Assembly: GCA_019750295.1 (NCBI GenBank) | Contig: JAIEOS010000009.1 | Coordinates: 1-64,000 of the forward strand | Direction of reading: 5' to 3' | Source of the DNA: Bdellovibrionales bacterium | GTDB taxonomy: Bacteria; Bdellovibrionota; Bdellovibrionia; Bdellovibrionales; JAGQZY01 | Length of the DNA: 64,000 nucleotides | Shown here: in pieces, positions 51,301 through 58,720 of the stretch | Position numbering within the stretch: the first letter of the stretch is position 1 | Layout: each line of letters starts with the position of its first letter | Made by a program: the position numbers and the translations under genes | Notes under the pieces: model-generated | What the model was told of the DNA's origin: nothing | Database searches by the model: none | Seen by the model: only the letters and a program-made list of their open reading frames with translations

Positions 51301-53262
51301 GACTTTGATTTGCTCTCTAACCAGGGAGACGAGAAGGAAAAAGACGAAAATGGACAAGAGTGGGGAGAGCGAGTTTCCGGACTTCCTCGCCGTACTTTTA
51401 TTGGTCCAGTCACTTTCGTATTGAACGGGAACGGTTCGGCGATGCGTCCGACCGATGTTCTTGATGAGAGCCGATGTCAGGGAACTTGTGCGGTGCTTGA
51501 TGAGTCCGAGAAGAGCATTACGAACAATTCAAACTTCATGAAGGATCTCCGTGAAAAAATGGTGAGAGCCTTTGGAAATGCGGTCAACGATGCCTACGAG
51601 CGTAGCCCTTATTTTGGTTACGTGGGCCACTTCTACAACAAGCAGGTGGAAGATTTGATTCCGTTGTTTCGCGGGGTTCGTTCTCAATATATTCAAGAGA
51701 TGGAAAAGCTCTCCGAAGTTGGGAACCTCGTCGAAAAGATGAACATGCAATACGTCTCTTTTGGTGATTCCCAAGAGAAGGTGCGCTATTTGGATCAAGA
51801 TTGTTACAAGCAATGGAAGTCACAGGTTGATGCGACTTATCGTCGCTGGCAGAATGCCGCCACAGAAGAGGATCGTGAGTACGTGATTCCAAATCTGCCT
51901 GAGAGTTGTTTGAGAGATTCCGAACGCCAAGTGACGAAGCAAGAATTCGTGAACAGCATAAATGAGAAGAAGTCGGTCTCTCTTGCGATGCAAGATTTAA
52001 AAGAATTCTCTAAGAACGGACTGATGTCAGAAAAGCTCAGCTTGGAAAAGAAGCGAGATGTTCTGATGGGGCTTTGCACAGAATTGACCGCGCAAATGGT
52101 GCCGCGAAATACCGAAGAGCTCGATCGTCATATCGAAAAGGGCCTCCATCGTTTTGCGCTTCGTGCGACGGCAGTCCCTCACAATCGTCAGTTTATCTTA
52201 GGTAAAGTGCGTGCGATTGAAGAGAACTGTCAGTCTCTGGTCCGTACGTTTTATAGCGATGCGAAACGAGCGATTCAGGGCATGAATAATGTTAAGGATC
52301 AGAATTTCAAGATCGCCACTTTAGCTCGATTACTACCGATGCAGGTCGTTCGTAACGCTCGCGTTCTTGATACGTCTAACAGATACATCTACCGCGATGG
52401 TAAGACGCTCAACTATTCCGTAGGTACAAGCTTTAGCTTATCAAATAGCTTTGGCGTGAATCGTGGTATGAAGTTCGATCCGCTCGAGTCTTTAGAAAAG
52501 CTCTCAGGTGCGGTGGGTGGACGAGCTGGAGATGCCGCCAACAAATTTATTGGTGTCGCAGGCGGTATGGTGAATTTCGCCTGGGCTCAGAACGAAAACG
52601 TTTCTCGTTCCAACGGAACATCGGTTTCGGACGGTACGACGTTATCGGCGCAGATTTCGACTCTCGATATTGAATTGTCGGAGTGGGAAAAGTGCGTCAC
52701 CGTCCGTTTCGATGCAAAATATTATAGAGAAGCGATCGAAAGCCTCGTGAGAAACGATGGTGCGGCCGTCGGGTACGACACGAAGTTTATCTCTGGAATT
52801 GGCTATATGATGTGCTCTGGAGACCACGACAAGATGGACGATCTTAACGAAGGAAAACAACTTCGCGTTCGTGAAAGATATTACTATCTCACTCAGATCT
52901 TTAATGAGGGGGATATGCAGGATCCTCAGTCTCTGGCGAACCATCCTTGGATGCTCCAGATTCGTGGAGTTCGAGATTTTGCAATCTTCCAGGCGGCTCT
53001 GAAAAAGCCAGAGCGAGAGTTAAATTGGTGGTCAATGTATGGTTATGCCCGTAATGACTTGGTCTCTATGGCTCAGTTAGGAGCCGATCAGCGACATAAC
53101 GATCGCTCATCCATGGAGATTGTGAATTACGAAGATGAAGCGAAAGCTCTTCAGATGATGAAAGAGGCTTACGTTCAGTCATTACCAACATTCCCAGGAC
53201 TCTATCAGTTCTCCGACAGTCCGGATGATCTTGTCACAGATTGGTTAGAAGTCGCTCGTTAA
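48289..53262 (+). CDS. Giant lipoprotein with duplicated N-terminal domain
   Basis: A 1657-residue lipoprotein: start at 48289 (GGAG just upstream; inside the stop of the previous gene) with signal VVALTATVLNAC and lipid Cys22. Two regions, about 85-215 and 500-620, follow the same plan: a cysteine, two beta-strands, a second cysteine before a Trp (DCIYWAVVV; GCLRWFGMI), a run to H-x-x-Y, and an ending in NPW plus a charged R-x-G-D/G-R-D segment, so they look like a duplicated domain. Residues about 840-940 are helical or coiled-coil (ELADQEKIQKELEVARQAAD and later). The C-terminal third has a Ser/Asn/Gly-rich segment (SVGTSFSLSNSFGVNRG) which could be membrane-active. It may be a surface fibre or secretion component. 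No family recognised. Confidence 0.85.
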   Translation: MTKSNMFKWVVVALTATVLNACVKAEKRQDIDTGNPDPQKRFRFSRSSGGQVDVTGYAENLLTSGDVTIEGIDTTSDVNTGTVTNRQYNLRLCGISDVRARNNSILGAKLKIHSDLALVPRKNANAAVDPTIVHVENNDCIYWAVVVPFNHYADSVNLEVNFVILSMAAPKSYIHKKVLFNPWNRSRGGDNPEFLDITRTVVSDSLRRQPWARGEDDIYKALKGDLVSTPKRLEISSVAVTPLQKNRENYVSKNNLGAEANQDLINEADIEIRRSMNRLQPLDLFLNLQLSGLKIRLKNSSGTPYDDSQRMGRYRIQAQIIATDLDTRGYHIITDRKFNAADKIWSTNTMGVSALIPLSVMIRPNWGNLQLALRVESFDVPEAEPFQALYTLGQFSDIGRSQSLSFDLSSYTRSNSPQNLDFDYAKYLASATNYEQWQKGLTEGLIPTEEELRRQCVQKNGSEKNCVPMYGTLERGFPRFRFNLLNVLFSRIMPGDTATDRTIQYTVDTCLVNNVTQQSPGRGLKFEITTEDRGIPFKLVRETDHQGCLRWFGMISHKPYHRENLVRKVSHLKYLGTDLGRQEFDLDYYINPWDEKFTFGRDARALPEEYLMQIDAAQKIAPPTRILITNFNYDAIGFRYVIDKFMNLTVKKSVLMAVEAKILKYNSIIWGRSGLSELRDGIYLLKVAMQKDYLDPTAPGRAISVNKRTGQRRLRTENANDSETKQFLTVKEALVRVLGGKIVTPIEFDVTDLRTLRIRAQLFIQVETIDEKLLRLAVLLDERLTSMMGQNGTELTPQVLNELADQEKIQKELEVARQAADQTQIAALAERLRLSEEKVKNLLKGIDRTTMSRVLSEMARIRSLGETGVSNDRNRQYQAVNSALRTTIQAIQNKIKNKIEAETARSAEDYVQKREQECAQIVKDLKAAGRHEEAQLYDITSSNRADGALCRIDLDKENRFYYLTSTLDIGSDRWLRSILTAEEYAQFQSSSLRDDFTKPYMPNYDFDLLSNQGDEKEKDENGQEWGERVSGLPRRTFIGPVTFVLNGNGSAMRPTDVLDESRCQGTCAVLDESEKSITNNSNFMKDLREKMVRAFGNAVNDAYERSPYFGYVGHFYNKQVEDLIPLFRGVRSQYIQEMEKLSEVGNLVEKMNMQYVSFGDSQEKVRYLDQDCYKQWKSQVDATYRRWQNAATEEDREYVIPNLPESCLRDSERQVTKQEFVNSINEKKSVSLAMQDLKEFSKNGLMSEKLSLEKKRDVLMGLCTELTAQMVPRNTEELDRHIEKGLHRFALRATAVPHNRQFILGKVRAIEENCQSLVRTFYSDAKRAIQGMNNVKDQNFKIATLARLLPMQVVRNARVLDTSNRYIYRDGKTLNYSVGTSFSLSNSFGVNRGMKFDPLESLEKLSGAVGGRAGDAANKFIGVAGGMVNFAWAQNENVSRSNGTSVSDGTTLSAQISTLDIELSEWEKCVTVRFDAKYYREAIESLVRNDGAAVGYDTKFISGIGYMMCSGDHDKMDDLNEGKQLRVRERYYYLTQIFNEGDMQDPQSLANHPWMLQIRGVRDFAIFQAALKKPERELNWWSMYGYARNDLVSMAQLGADQRHNDRSSMEIVNYEDEAKALQMMKEAYVQSLPTFPGLYQFSDSPDDLVTDWLEVAR

Positions 53263-53270
53263 GAGCGGCT

Positions 53271-54407
53271 TTGATTTCCGTGGATACAGAAAAGAGTCGA
53301 TTCTTTATTGTGGTGCCGCCCGGGTTAGAGCGAGCGGCTCTTTATGAGCTTCATCGCTTCTACAGTGATGTTTTCCAAACGACGCTTTCTGAATTTGAGC
53401 AATTCCCCGGCGGAATCGAAGTCGCGCTCCCGCTGGTTCAGGGGCTTCAACTCAATTTTCTTAAAATTCCCGTTCGTGTCCTGTTACGTTTAGCGTCCCG
53501 GGAGATCAGTAGCGAGGACGATTTTATTGCTTTCATTAAAGAGCAGGAGTGGGGACTCTTCGGAACTTACCGTAAAATTTATGTGAGTAGCCGAACCTCA
53601 GAGCTCCGATTTAAGGAAAACCTCGAGAATATTTTTAAGAGAAAAGCGAATCTGAAGCAGGACAAGGCGGGCAGTGACATCTACATTCGCTTCTTTAGAG
53701 ATGAGTGCACTTTTAGTATTGATACGTCGGGCGAAGATCTTTACGTGCGCGGCGGCGACAAGTGGGTGGGGGAAGCTCCTTTGCGAGACAACATCGCCGC
53801 CGGCATTTTGCAGTTTTCCGTCCAAGGAATTTCTAACTTTCAAGATTGGGTCTTGGTGGATCCCGTCGTTGGCTCGGGAACTTTTCTTTTAGAAGCGAAT
53901 AATATGCATCTCGCCTCCCCGCGGACCTACGGATTTCAGACTTGGAAGATTCCTTTGGTGAAAGAGGTGGTAGTGCCCGAGATTGTTCAGAGTTCAATGA
54001 TGGATTTTCATCATCTCTACGGGTTTGATCTGGATGAGAAAGTGGTGAGGATGGCCGAAAAAAATATGCGTTCGGCACACCTCCAAAAGGCCACCATTGC
54101 TCAACGAGACGCCTTCGATAAGAAGGGTATTCTCAAGGAAGATCATAAAAAACTGGTGATCATGAATCCACCTTACGGGAAGCGTATTAAAATCAAAGAA
54201 CGGAATTACTTCCCGGAATTGCTCGAGTCCGTCATCTCCTGGACGCAAGCGGATCGCCTTGGAATCATCGTCCCGCGGGGAGTGATGTTAAGTCATCCCG
54301 ACTACGAGATGGTGAGAAGTCTCGATATGCTTAATAGCGGAATCGAAATTTTCTTCTACCTCTTCCTCAAACGCGAAAAGGTTGCCGACAAGGTTCCAGG
54401 TTCCTAA
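53271..54407 (+). CDS. RlmL-like (THUMP-type) 23S rRNA methyltransferase
   Basis: A Rossmann-type methyltransferase of about 378 residues. After a THUMP-like N-terminal domain (PGLERAALYELHRFY ... FIKEQEWGLFGTYRKIYVSSRTSEL) it has the SAM motif DPVVGSGTFLLEA, DLDEKVVRMAEKNMRSAHL and the catalytic IMNPPYGKRIK (NPPY for N2- or N6-methylation). It resembles the N2-guanine methylase half of RlmKL. Start: TTG 53271 has AAGAG upstream at the right distance; GTG 53280 or TTG 53241 are alternatives. It starts nine bases after the giant lipoprotein gene and is probably in its operon. Its last codons (DKVPGS, stop) lie within the long palindrome. Confidence 0.88.
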   Translation: MISVDTEKSRFFIVVPPGLERAALYELHRFYSDVFQTTLSEFEQFPGGIEVALPLVQGLQLNFLKIPVRVLLRLASREISSEDDFIAFIKEQEWGLFGTYRKIYVSSRTSELRFKENLENIFKRKANLKQDKAGSDIYIRFFRDECTFSIDTSGEDLYVRGGDKWVGEAPLRDNIAAGILQFSVQGISNFQDWVLVDPVVGSGTFLLEANNMHLASPRTYGFQTWKIPLVKEVVVPEIVQSSMMDFHHLYGFDLDEKVVRMAEKNMRSAHLQKATIAQRDAFDKKGILKEDHKKLVIMNPPYGKRIKIKERNYFPELLESVISWTQADRLGIIVPRGVMLSHPDYEMVRSLDMLNSGIEIFFYLFLKREKVADKVPGS

Positions 54408-54471
54408 AAAACAAAAAGCACGGTGTGAAGACCGTGCTTTTTTGTTTTTTAGGAACCTGGAACCTTGTCGG
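54385..54471. terminator. 40-bp near-perfect palindrome and bidirectional terminator
   Basis: The left arm (54385-54424, starting CCGACAAGGTTCC) matches the complement of the right arm (54431-54471) over 40 bases with a single extra A; loop GTGAAG. The inner part (AAAAAGCACGGT / ACCGTGCTTTTTT) is a strong terminator for both strands. The outer part covers the last codons and stop of the methyltransferase gene, which are thus repeated in inverse order beside the stop of the convergent Gly-rich gene. Confidence 0.9.
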
Positions 54472-54473
54472 TG

Positions 54474-56228
54474 TTAGCCGCCGGGTCCGCCACCTTGGCC
54501 GCCGCCGCCACTGGCGCCGGAGCCCGCGTCGCCGTTAGATCCGGCACCGGTTTCTCCGCCAGAGGAGCCACCGCTGTTTCCACCGGGACCATCGCCTCCA
54601 GGTCCATTGCTGCCACCGGGTCCATCGCTACCGCCGGGTCCGTTACCACCGCCGTCGGTTCCGCCCGGTCCATCGCTGCCATTTCCATCGCGAAGGAAAC
54701 GGGCTTCCTCCTCAGGAGTTCCGTTCAATGCGAGATCACAGCCTGTTGTTTCTGTATTGCAAGCTTTCGCCATTTCTACGCAAAGATGGCGAATATCATT
54801 TTCGCGAGTGGGTGCGGTGACGCATTTTTGAATGGGCCGGCCACGATTCCAATAGTTAAAGTTTCGGCGTTTCGTTGCTGGATAGCTCCACTGGTTAAAG
54901 GAAACGTATCCGTGCCGAGTTTGAAAGATCTGTTCGAATTGACTGCGATCAGTGACTCGATCCATTGATAAATAACGTTCGGAGGCGGCTTCTTCTTCGG
55001 GTGTAAACTCATATTGAGAAGCATCGCAAGGTCCGAGAGAAGCAATCGACATAATCGTGGTTTGCAGCGCGAGACGCCGGCGTTCTGCAGGGAGAGTGGC
55101 CCCGAAGCCGTCATTATCGTAGCGAGCAGCCATTGCGATCGCGGCGATATATTTGTTAGAGGCATTGGGGTATCCGGCGCGCGCCATACCTTGTTTGATA
55201 CATGCGTAAGGTCCCAGTCCTCGAGCGGGCGACGCGGGTCCATGTCCTCTGCGAGGAGGGTGAGATGGGCGACGAGCTAAACGAGGATTTTCGCGTTCAA
55301 TCTGGGCCACGGATCTTTCGATTTCATTGTAATGGCGCATGAGTTTAAAGCAGGAATGGTTTTGACCTGCAGTGTGGCGGTTCCATTCCGCTTGAGTTGT
55401 TCCGCAGTAGTTTTGAATACGACGGTATTCGGTAAAGACCTCTGCTTTATATTTTTGGAGGGCTTCCGCTTCGGAGGTTCCGGCGTATCGAGCGTCGGCT
55501 TGGATGGCCTTTAAAAGACTTCTGCGGAAATGATCTGCAAAAGACTGTTGGCCCATCTCACGATAGAATCTTTCGACGACAGTAATACAATTTGATTGAG
55601 TAAGATCTTTTCTCAAATTGGCGCAATAAGGTTCGGCTGTTGCTGCGTTGGCATAAGTGAAGTAGCGCGGATTACATTGGTGACCCGAGCGTTGACCACC
55701 GGTATCGGTCGGGAGGGCGCAACGGTTGGGGGAATCACAAGTCACTCGGAATGACCCGTTACCCGTCGGTCGACGTTGCCAAGTTCCCCAGTATCCACCG
55801 ATAAGACAGTTCGCTCCAACGCGGTAAGGGGGAGGGGTCTCAGTTCCTTGGGCGAAGCTCTCTTCGATCAACTGAAAAAATCCTGCGGACTTCTTTTTCT
55901 TAGATTCAAATTCACCATTGGCGTTTTGGCTTTGGAACTCTTCCACATTGGCCATAAACTCATGCACTTTGCGATAAAAATTATAAACTGTTTTTGCATC
56001 CAATTTTTGGATCTGTTCATAGGTCAAAAATGGAATTTCCGTCATCTGAAGAGATGCCGGTGAGCGATCAAATTCGTCCTCAGCGATCACTGAATTTTGA
56101 TCCGCGCCATTGTTTTGAGCTTGTTGTGTCGGCATCTCTTTTTTTCGATAAAGAGAGCAGGCACCAGCGACAGAAACCATCACTGCAAGAGACACGACCA
56201 ATTTCATCAGAGAATTTACATTTTTCAT
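54474..56228 (-). CDS. Lipoprotein with a Gly-rich repetitive C-terminal tail
   Basis: A 584-residue lipoprotein with lipid Cys24 (VMVSVAGAC) after its signal; GAGG precedes ATG 56228. The middle has at least a dozen cysteines (NCLIGGYWG, RVTCDSPNRCALP, GHQCNPRYF, EPYCANL, QSNCITV, NYCGTT, HSCFKL, LGPCDAS, IQKCVTA, RHLCVEMAKACNTETTGCDL), probably disulfide-linked, with no family I recognise. The last 75 residues are made of Gly-Pro-Gly-Gly and Ser/Asp/Asn repeats (GSDGPGG, NGPGG, DGPGG). This low-complexity tail is flexible and could reach out of the membrane or bind cell-wall polymers. Single gene; its stop borders the palindrome. Confidence 0.83.
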   Translation of the reverse strand: MKNVNSLMKLVVSLAVMVSVAGACSLYRKKEMPTQQAQNNGADQNSVIAEDEFDRSPASLQMTEIPFLTYEQIQKLDAKTVYNFYRKVHEFMANVEEFQSQNANGEFESKKKKSAGFFQLIEESFAQGTETPPPYRVGANCLIGGYWGTWQRRPTGNGSFRVTCDSPNRCALPTDTGGQRSGHQCNPRYFTYANAATAEPYCANLRKDLTQSNCITVVERFYREMGQQSFADHFRRSLLKAIQADARYAGTSEAEALQKYKAEVFTEYRRIQNYCGTTQAEWNRHTAGQNHSCFKLMRHYNEIERSVAQIERENPRLARRPSHPPRRGHGPASPARGLGPYACIKQGMARAGYPNASNKYIAAIAMAARYDNDGFGATLPAERRRLALQTTIMSIASLGPCDASQYEFTPEEEAASERYLSMDRVTDRSQFEQIFQTRHGYVSFNQWSYPATKRRNFNYWNRGRPIQKCVTAPTRENDIRHLCVEMAKACNTETTGCDLALNGTPEEEARFLRDGNGSDGPGGTDGGGNGPGGSDGPGGSNGPGGDGPGGNSGGSSGGETGAGSNGDAGSGASGGGGQGGGPGG

Positions 56229-56324
56229 AAATTTACCTCGTAAACTATTTCGGCAAATTTAATTCTTAAGTTGAGCCATAGCTGGAGAACTGACCCTTGG
56301 ACGAGGAGATCGAAACTCTGGCTA

Positions 56325-57074
56325 TTATATAGTCGCGCGACGAGAGAGCACAAAACGTCGAACGAGATAAAAGACCAGGAGTAAAGCTAAAGCGGCGAAA
56401 ACAAAAATTTTGAACTTCTTCACGTAGGTGAGGATATCCTCGCCATAGTAAGAGACAAGATAGACTTGAGTGGGAACCGAAAACAGTGCGGCCAAACCAT
56501 CGGTGAGAAGAAAGGTCCACTGGGAAACCCCTAGGGCTCCACACATTAAGTGACCTGGGAAGCGCACTCCGGGAATAAATCGAAACACCGAGGGGGCCCA
56601 AAACCCATACTTTTTAACCCAACCGCGAATACGGTCCATTTTTTCGTCTGTAAAATGAGTTTGAAAGCGATCGCTGCGCATGATCTGTTTTCCAAAAACT
56701 TTACCCATCGAAAAGATAAAATAATCGGTGATAATCACCGCAAGAAAACACACGGCCGCCAGAGTGTGCGGGTTGACCATCGGGGCGCCAGGATAAGGCG
56801 GCGGGTATTCTTCGGGATTTAATGAGATGTGACCCGCAAGACCCGCGCTGATGATGATCACTTCTTCGGGAATGGGTACACCTAAGCTACAGATAAACAT
56901 AAAACCAAAGATCGCCGCGTACACGATGAGGGGCTGATAGGTATAACCTGCAAACCAATCTCGAATGTCTTCGAGATCCATTCCCACCACTTTTCTTCCA
57001 ACGTAAACCAATCCTAAAACAAATAGGAGCAGTCCAATGGCGATGAACTTATTGGAAGTTTTCCGCATATTCAC
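56325..57074 (-). CDS. DedA family membrane protein
   Basis: A 249-residue membrane protein with about five helices. DedA/SNARE-associated motifs are present: GVPIPEEVIIISAGLAGH with the conserved acidic Glu near 70, SMGKVFGKQIMRSDRF, GVRFPGHLMCGALGVSQWTFLLTDGLAALF (conserved Arg and Gly), and a C-terminal helix. DedA proteins take part in lipid carrier recycling and membrane proton balance. The start is a GTG at 57074 with AGGA upstream. It follows the cyclophilin gene 12 bp downstream, so the two are probably co-transcribed. Confidence 0.92.
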   Translation of the reverse strand: MNMRKTSNKFIAIGLLLFVLGLVYVGRKVVGMDLEDIRDWFAGYTYQPLIVYAAIFGFMFICSLGVPIPEEVIIISAGLAGHISLNPEEYPPPYPGAPMVNPHTLAAVCFLAVIITDYFIFSMGKVFGKQIMRSDRFQTHFTDEKMDRIRGWVKKYGFWAPSVFRFIPGVRFPGHLMCGALGVSQWTFLLTDGLAALFSVPTQVYLVSYYGEDILTYVKKFKIFVFAALALLLVFYLVRRFVLSRRATI

Positions 57075-57086
57075 AATAGGTCATTC

Positions 57087-57758
57087 CTATTTTTGAGTGA
57101 TCGATTTAATAATCACTGGTTCTTTGGGCACGTCTTGATGGAAACCATGATTTCCTGTAGGAACTTTCGCGATCGCATCGACCACTTCCATTCCTTTGGT
57201 CACTTTACCAAAAACGGCATATCCAAAATTCTGCGGTGAAGTTCCTCGTTGATCAAGGAAATCGTTATCGACATGGTTAATAAAAAACTGGCTGGTGGCA
57301 CTGTTTACTTCCATGGTTCTGGCCATGGCTAAAGTGCCCTTCACATTCTTAAGGTCGGGCTTAGCCTCGTTCTTAATGGGCGCATGTTTTGAATCTTTTT
57401 CTTTCATATCAGGCGTAAAGCCTCCGCCTTGAATCATAAAATTAGGAATCACGCGGTGAAACACCGTATTGTCGTAATACTTTTCCGCGGTATATTTAAG
57501 AAAGTTTTGAACGGTCATCGGGGCTTTATCTAACCAAAGTTCTGCTTCCAATGTTCCTTTATTTGTCTCGATAACAACAGTAGGGTTGCTCACACTCGCT
57601 CCTTTGCCGACAGCTGGTTGTTCTTTAGAATTTTGAAGTTTTGACACGCTTACTTTTTGAGCTACAGCTTTTGCCGATGCTTGGGGTGAAGCGGCCAACA
57701 GTGGAGTCGAGTGTAAGTTTAAAAGCAAAACAATGAAAGCGATTCTTTGTCCCGACAA
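57087..57758 (-). CDS. Cyclophilin-type peptidyl-prolyl isomerase
   Basis: A 223-residue exported folding catalyst. The start is set at TTG 57758 because GAGGTG stands just before it; the frame extends to TTG 57770 but without such a site. After the signal (IAFIVLLLNLHSTPLLA) there is a short linker, then the cyclophilin core: VVIETNKGTLEAELWLDKAPMTVQNFLKYTAEKYYDNTVFHRVIPNFMIQGGGFT (active FHR, QGG), AMARTMEVNSATSQFFIN, FGYAVFGKVTKGMEVVDAI. It helps fold periplasmic or outer-membrane proteins. Confidence 0.93.
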   Translation of the reverse strand: MSGQRIAFIVLLLNLHSTPLLAASPQASAKAVAQKVSVSKLQNSKEQPAVGKGASVSNPTVVIETNKGTLEAELWLDKAPMTVQNFLKYTAEKYYDNTVFHRVIPNFMIQGGGFTPDMKEKDSKHAPIKNEAKPDLKNVKGTLAMARTMEVNSATSQFFINHVDNDFLDQRGTSPQNFGYAVFGKVTKGMEVVDAIAKVPTGNHGFHQDVPKEPVIIKSITQK

Positions 57759-57795
57759 TCTGCACCTCAAAAAAATCCGTCAAAAAAATGGCATG

Positions 57796-57830
57796 TGTCA
57801 AAAACCTGGCCCTGTGTTTTTGACATTTTT
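57796..57830. promoter_or_regulatory. 10-bp inverted repeat containing TTGACA
   Basis: TGTCAAAAAC (57796-57805) and GTTTTTGACA (57816-57825) are exact complements around a 10-base loop, followed by TTTTT. It is a possible terminator for the zinc-ribbon gene or an operator ahead of the cyclophilin gene; both arms contain a -35-like TTGACA. Confidence 0.4.
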
Positions 57831-57898
57831 CTAAATAACTCTAGCAATAAATGGAAGTGAGCGGAAGCTCAAAGCCTCGAGGGCGAGATCTCAACGCA

Positions 57899-58111
57899 CT
57901 AGTGAAGTGCGTGATCTTTAACTCGAGAGTTCATATTGCATTTGGAGCAATGGGCGGTCTCAAGCACCTGGTTTGATTCTTGGTTGATTTCATGAATTAA
58001 AGTGAGCGGTTCTGCGCAAAGTGCACACTGATTGATAGACTTAATAAAATTGCGAATCTGCTCAAGACGTTGAAGAACCGAACTCTGTACGAACTCTTTA
58101 TATGATGACAT
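57899..58111 (-). CDS. Small zinc-ribbon protein
   Basis: A 70-residue protein with two CxxC pairs, QCALC and HCSKC, which should bind one zinc as a treble-clef or zinc-ribbon knuckle. The N-terminal half is a helix (YKEFVQSSVLQRLEQIRNFIKSIN). It is charged and soluble. ATG 58111 has a GGTGGGGG ribosome binding site; a second ATG at 58129 precedes it without one. No family recognised; such proteins often bind nucleic acid. Confidence 0.72.
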   Translation of the reverse strand: MSSYKEFVQSSVLQRLEQIRNFIKSINQCALCAEPLTLIHEINQESNQVLETAHCSKCNMNSRVKDHALH

Positions 58112-58184
58112 GGTAATTACCCCCACCATTCTCTTAGCAAGAGTTGTTCACAGACCTTTGTGCCGTGCGCTGAGGCCGTTTATG

Positions 58185-58346
58185 GAATTTTGTTCTGGTA
58201 GAATCGAATTTGGAAAGTCTCTTCCGGGAGACGCCCATCCCTGGGCTCAGCGCCCTTGTCGCCGGTGGGAAGCCCGGCGATCGCGTCACGCTCAAGGGAG
58301 CTCCCTACACATACTTTCCAAATTCGATTCTACCAGAACAAAATTC
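58185..58346. repeat. 162-bp element with 34-bp perfect inverted ends
   Basis: GAATTTTGTTCTGGTAGA... (58185-58218) and its exact complement (58313-58346) are 34 bases long and 94 bases apart. The enclosed part is GC-rich and foldable (TCGCCGG/CCGGCGA, CCCTTG/CAAGGG). No protein with real family similarity is encoded and no transposase is near. It is either a miniature mobile element, a relic of one, or a structured RNA. No target-site duplication was seen at its borders. Part of the 670-bp gene-free region 58112-58780. Confidence 0.75.
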
Positions 58347-58446
58347 AAAAAGTTCGCACAGACGCGTCCCATGGTTCTTAACGAATCTCTAATGGAATCC
58401 TGACTGGACGTTGTACGGGATAATGGCGAACAATGAATGGGTGGAT

Positions 58447-58479
58447 AAAAAAAATCTCTCGGAGGGGGTACTCCGAGAG
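58447..58479 (-). terminator. Rho-independent terminator on the minus strand
   Basis: Nine-base-pair stem CTCTCGGAG/CTCCGAGAG (58456-58479) followed, on the minus strand, by A and eight T (58454-58447). It defines the 3' end of the candidate small RNA and cannot belong to the downstream plus-strand gene. Confidence 0.7.
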
Positions 58480-58582
58480 TTCAATTCAAGATTTTTGGGG
58501 GATCTTTAATTGGGGGGGTCATTTGAGATGGGGGGCATCTCAATCTCGTAGGAGCTTTTGGGGGGTGCTCGCTGCGAGAACA
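58447..58582 (-). ncRNA. Candidate small RNA with serial poly-C loops
   Basis: Read on the minus strand, four clear hairpins and one weaker element follow each other and each exposes a C run. In plus coordinates they are: stem GAGC/GCTC 58552-58570 with a GGGGGG loop; stem GAGATG/CATCTC 58525-58541 with a GGGGG loop; the weak 58508-58523 with GGGGGGG; stem AAGAT/ATCTT 58488-58506 with TTTTGGGGG; and stem CTCTCGGAG/CTCCGAGAG 58456-58479 with GGGG in the loop. The last one is followed by eight T on the minus strand, a strong terminator, which gives the direction. A -10-like TATACC is at 58594-58589, but the -35 is weak, so the 5' end near 58582 is approximate. No ORF fits. C-rich loops would suit pairing to G-rich ribosome binding sites. 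Confidence 0.5.
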
Positions 58583-58720
58583 AGACTAGGTATACAGACC
58601 CTCGCCAAAAAACAAAAATTATTCATTTAGATATGGGGTATTCAGTTTTACTTATAACCCATTTTGGAACTAATAAGAATAAGTCTTGATATGTCGAGGC
58701 AAGAGGCCTTAAGTCCTTAT

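Noticed and set aside
54449-54688. An open frame on the minus strand over the Gly-rich tail that ends in the same KVPGS as the methyltransferase
   Set aside because: It is another frame of the real lipoprotein gene, and the shared ending is only the effect of the palindrome.
58185-58346. SRP RNA, 6S RNA or a retron msd hairpin
   Set aside because: No SRP tetraloop motif (GGAA with its receptor), no central bubble as in 6S RNA, and no reverse transcriptase gene in the window.
58210-58392. A 60-codon open frame across the inverted-repeat element
   Set aside because: No ribosome binding site, part of its sequence is fixed by the inverted ends, and no known domain appears.
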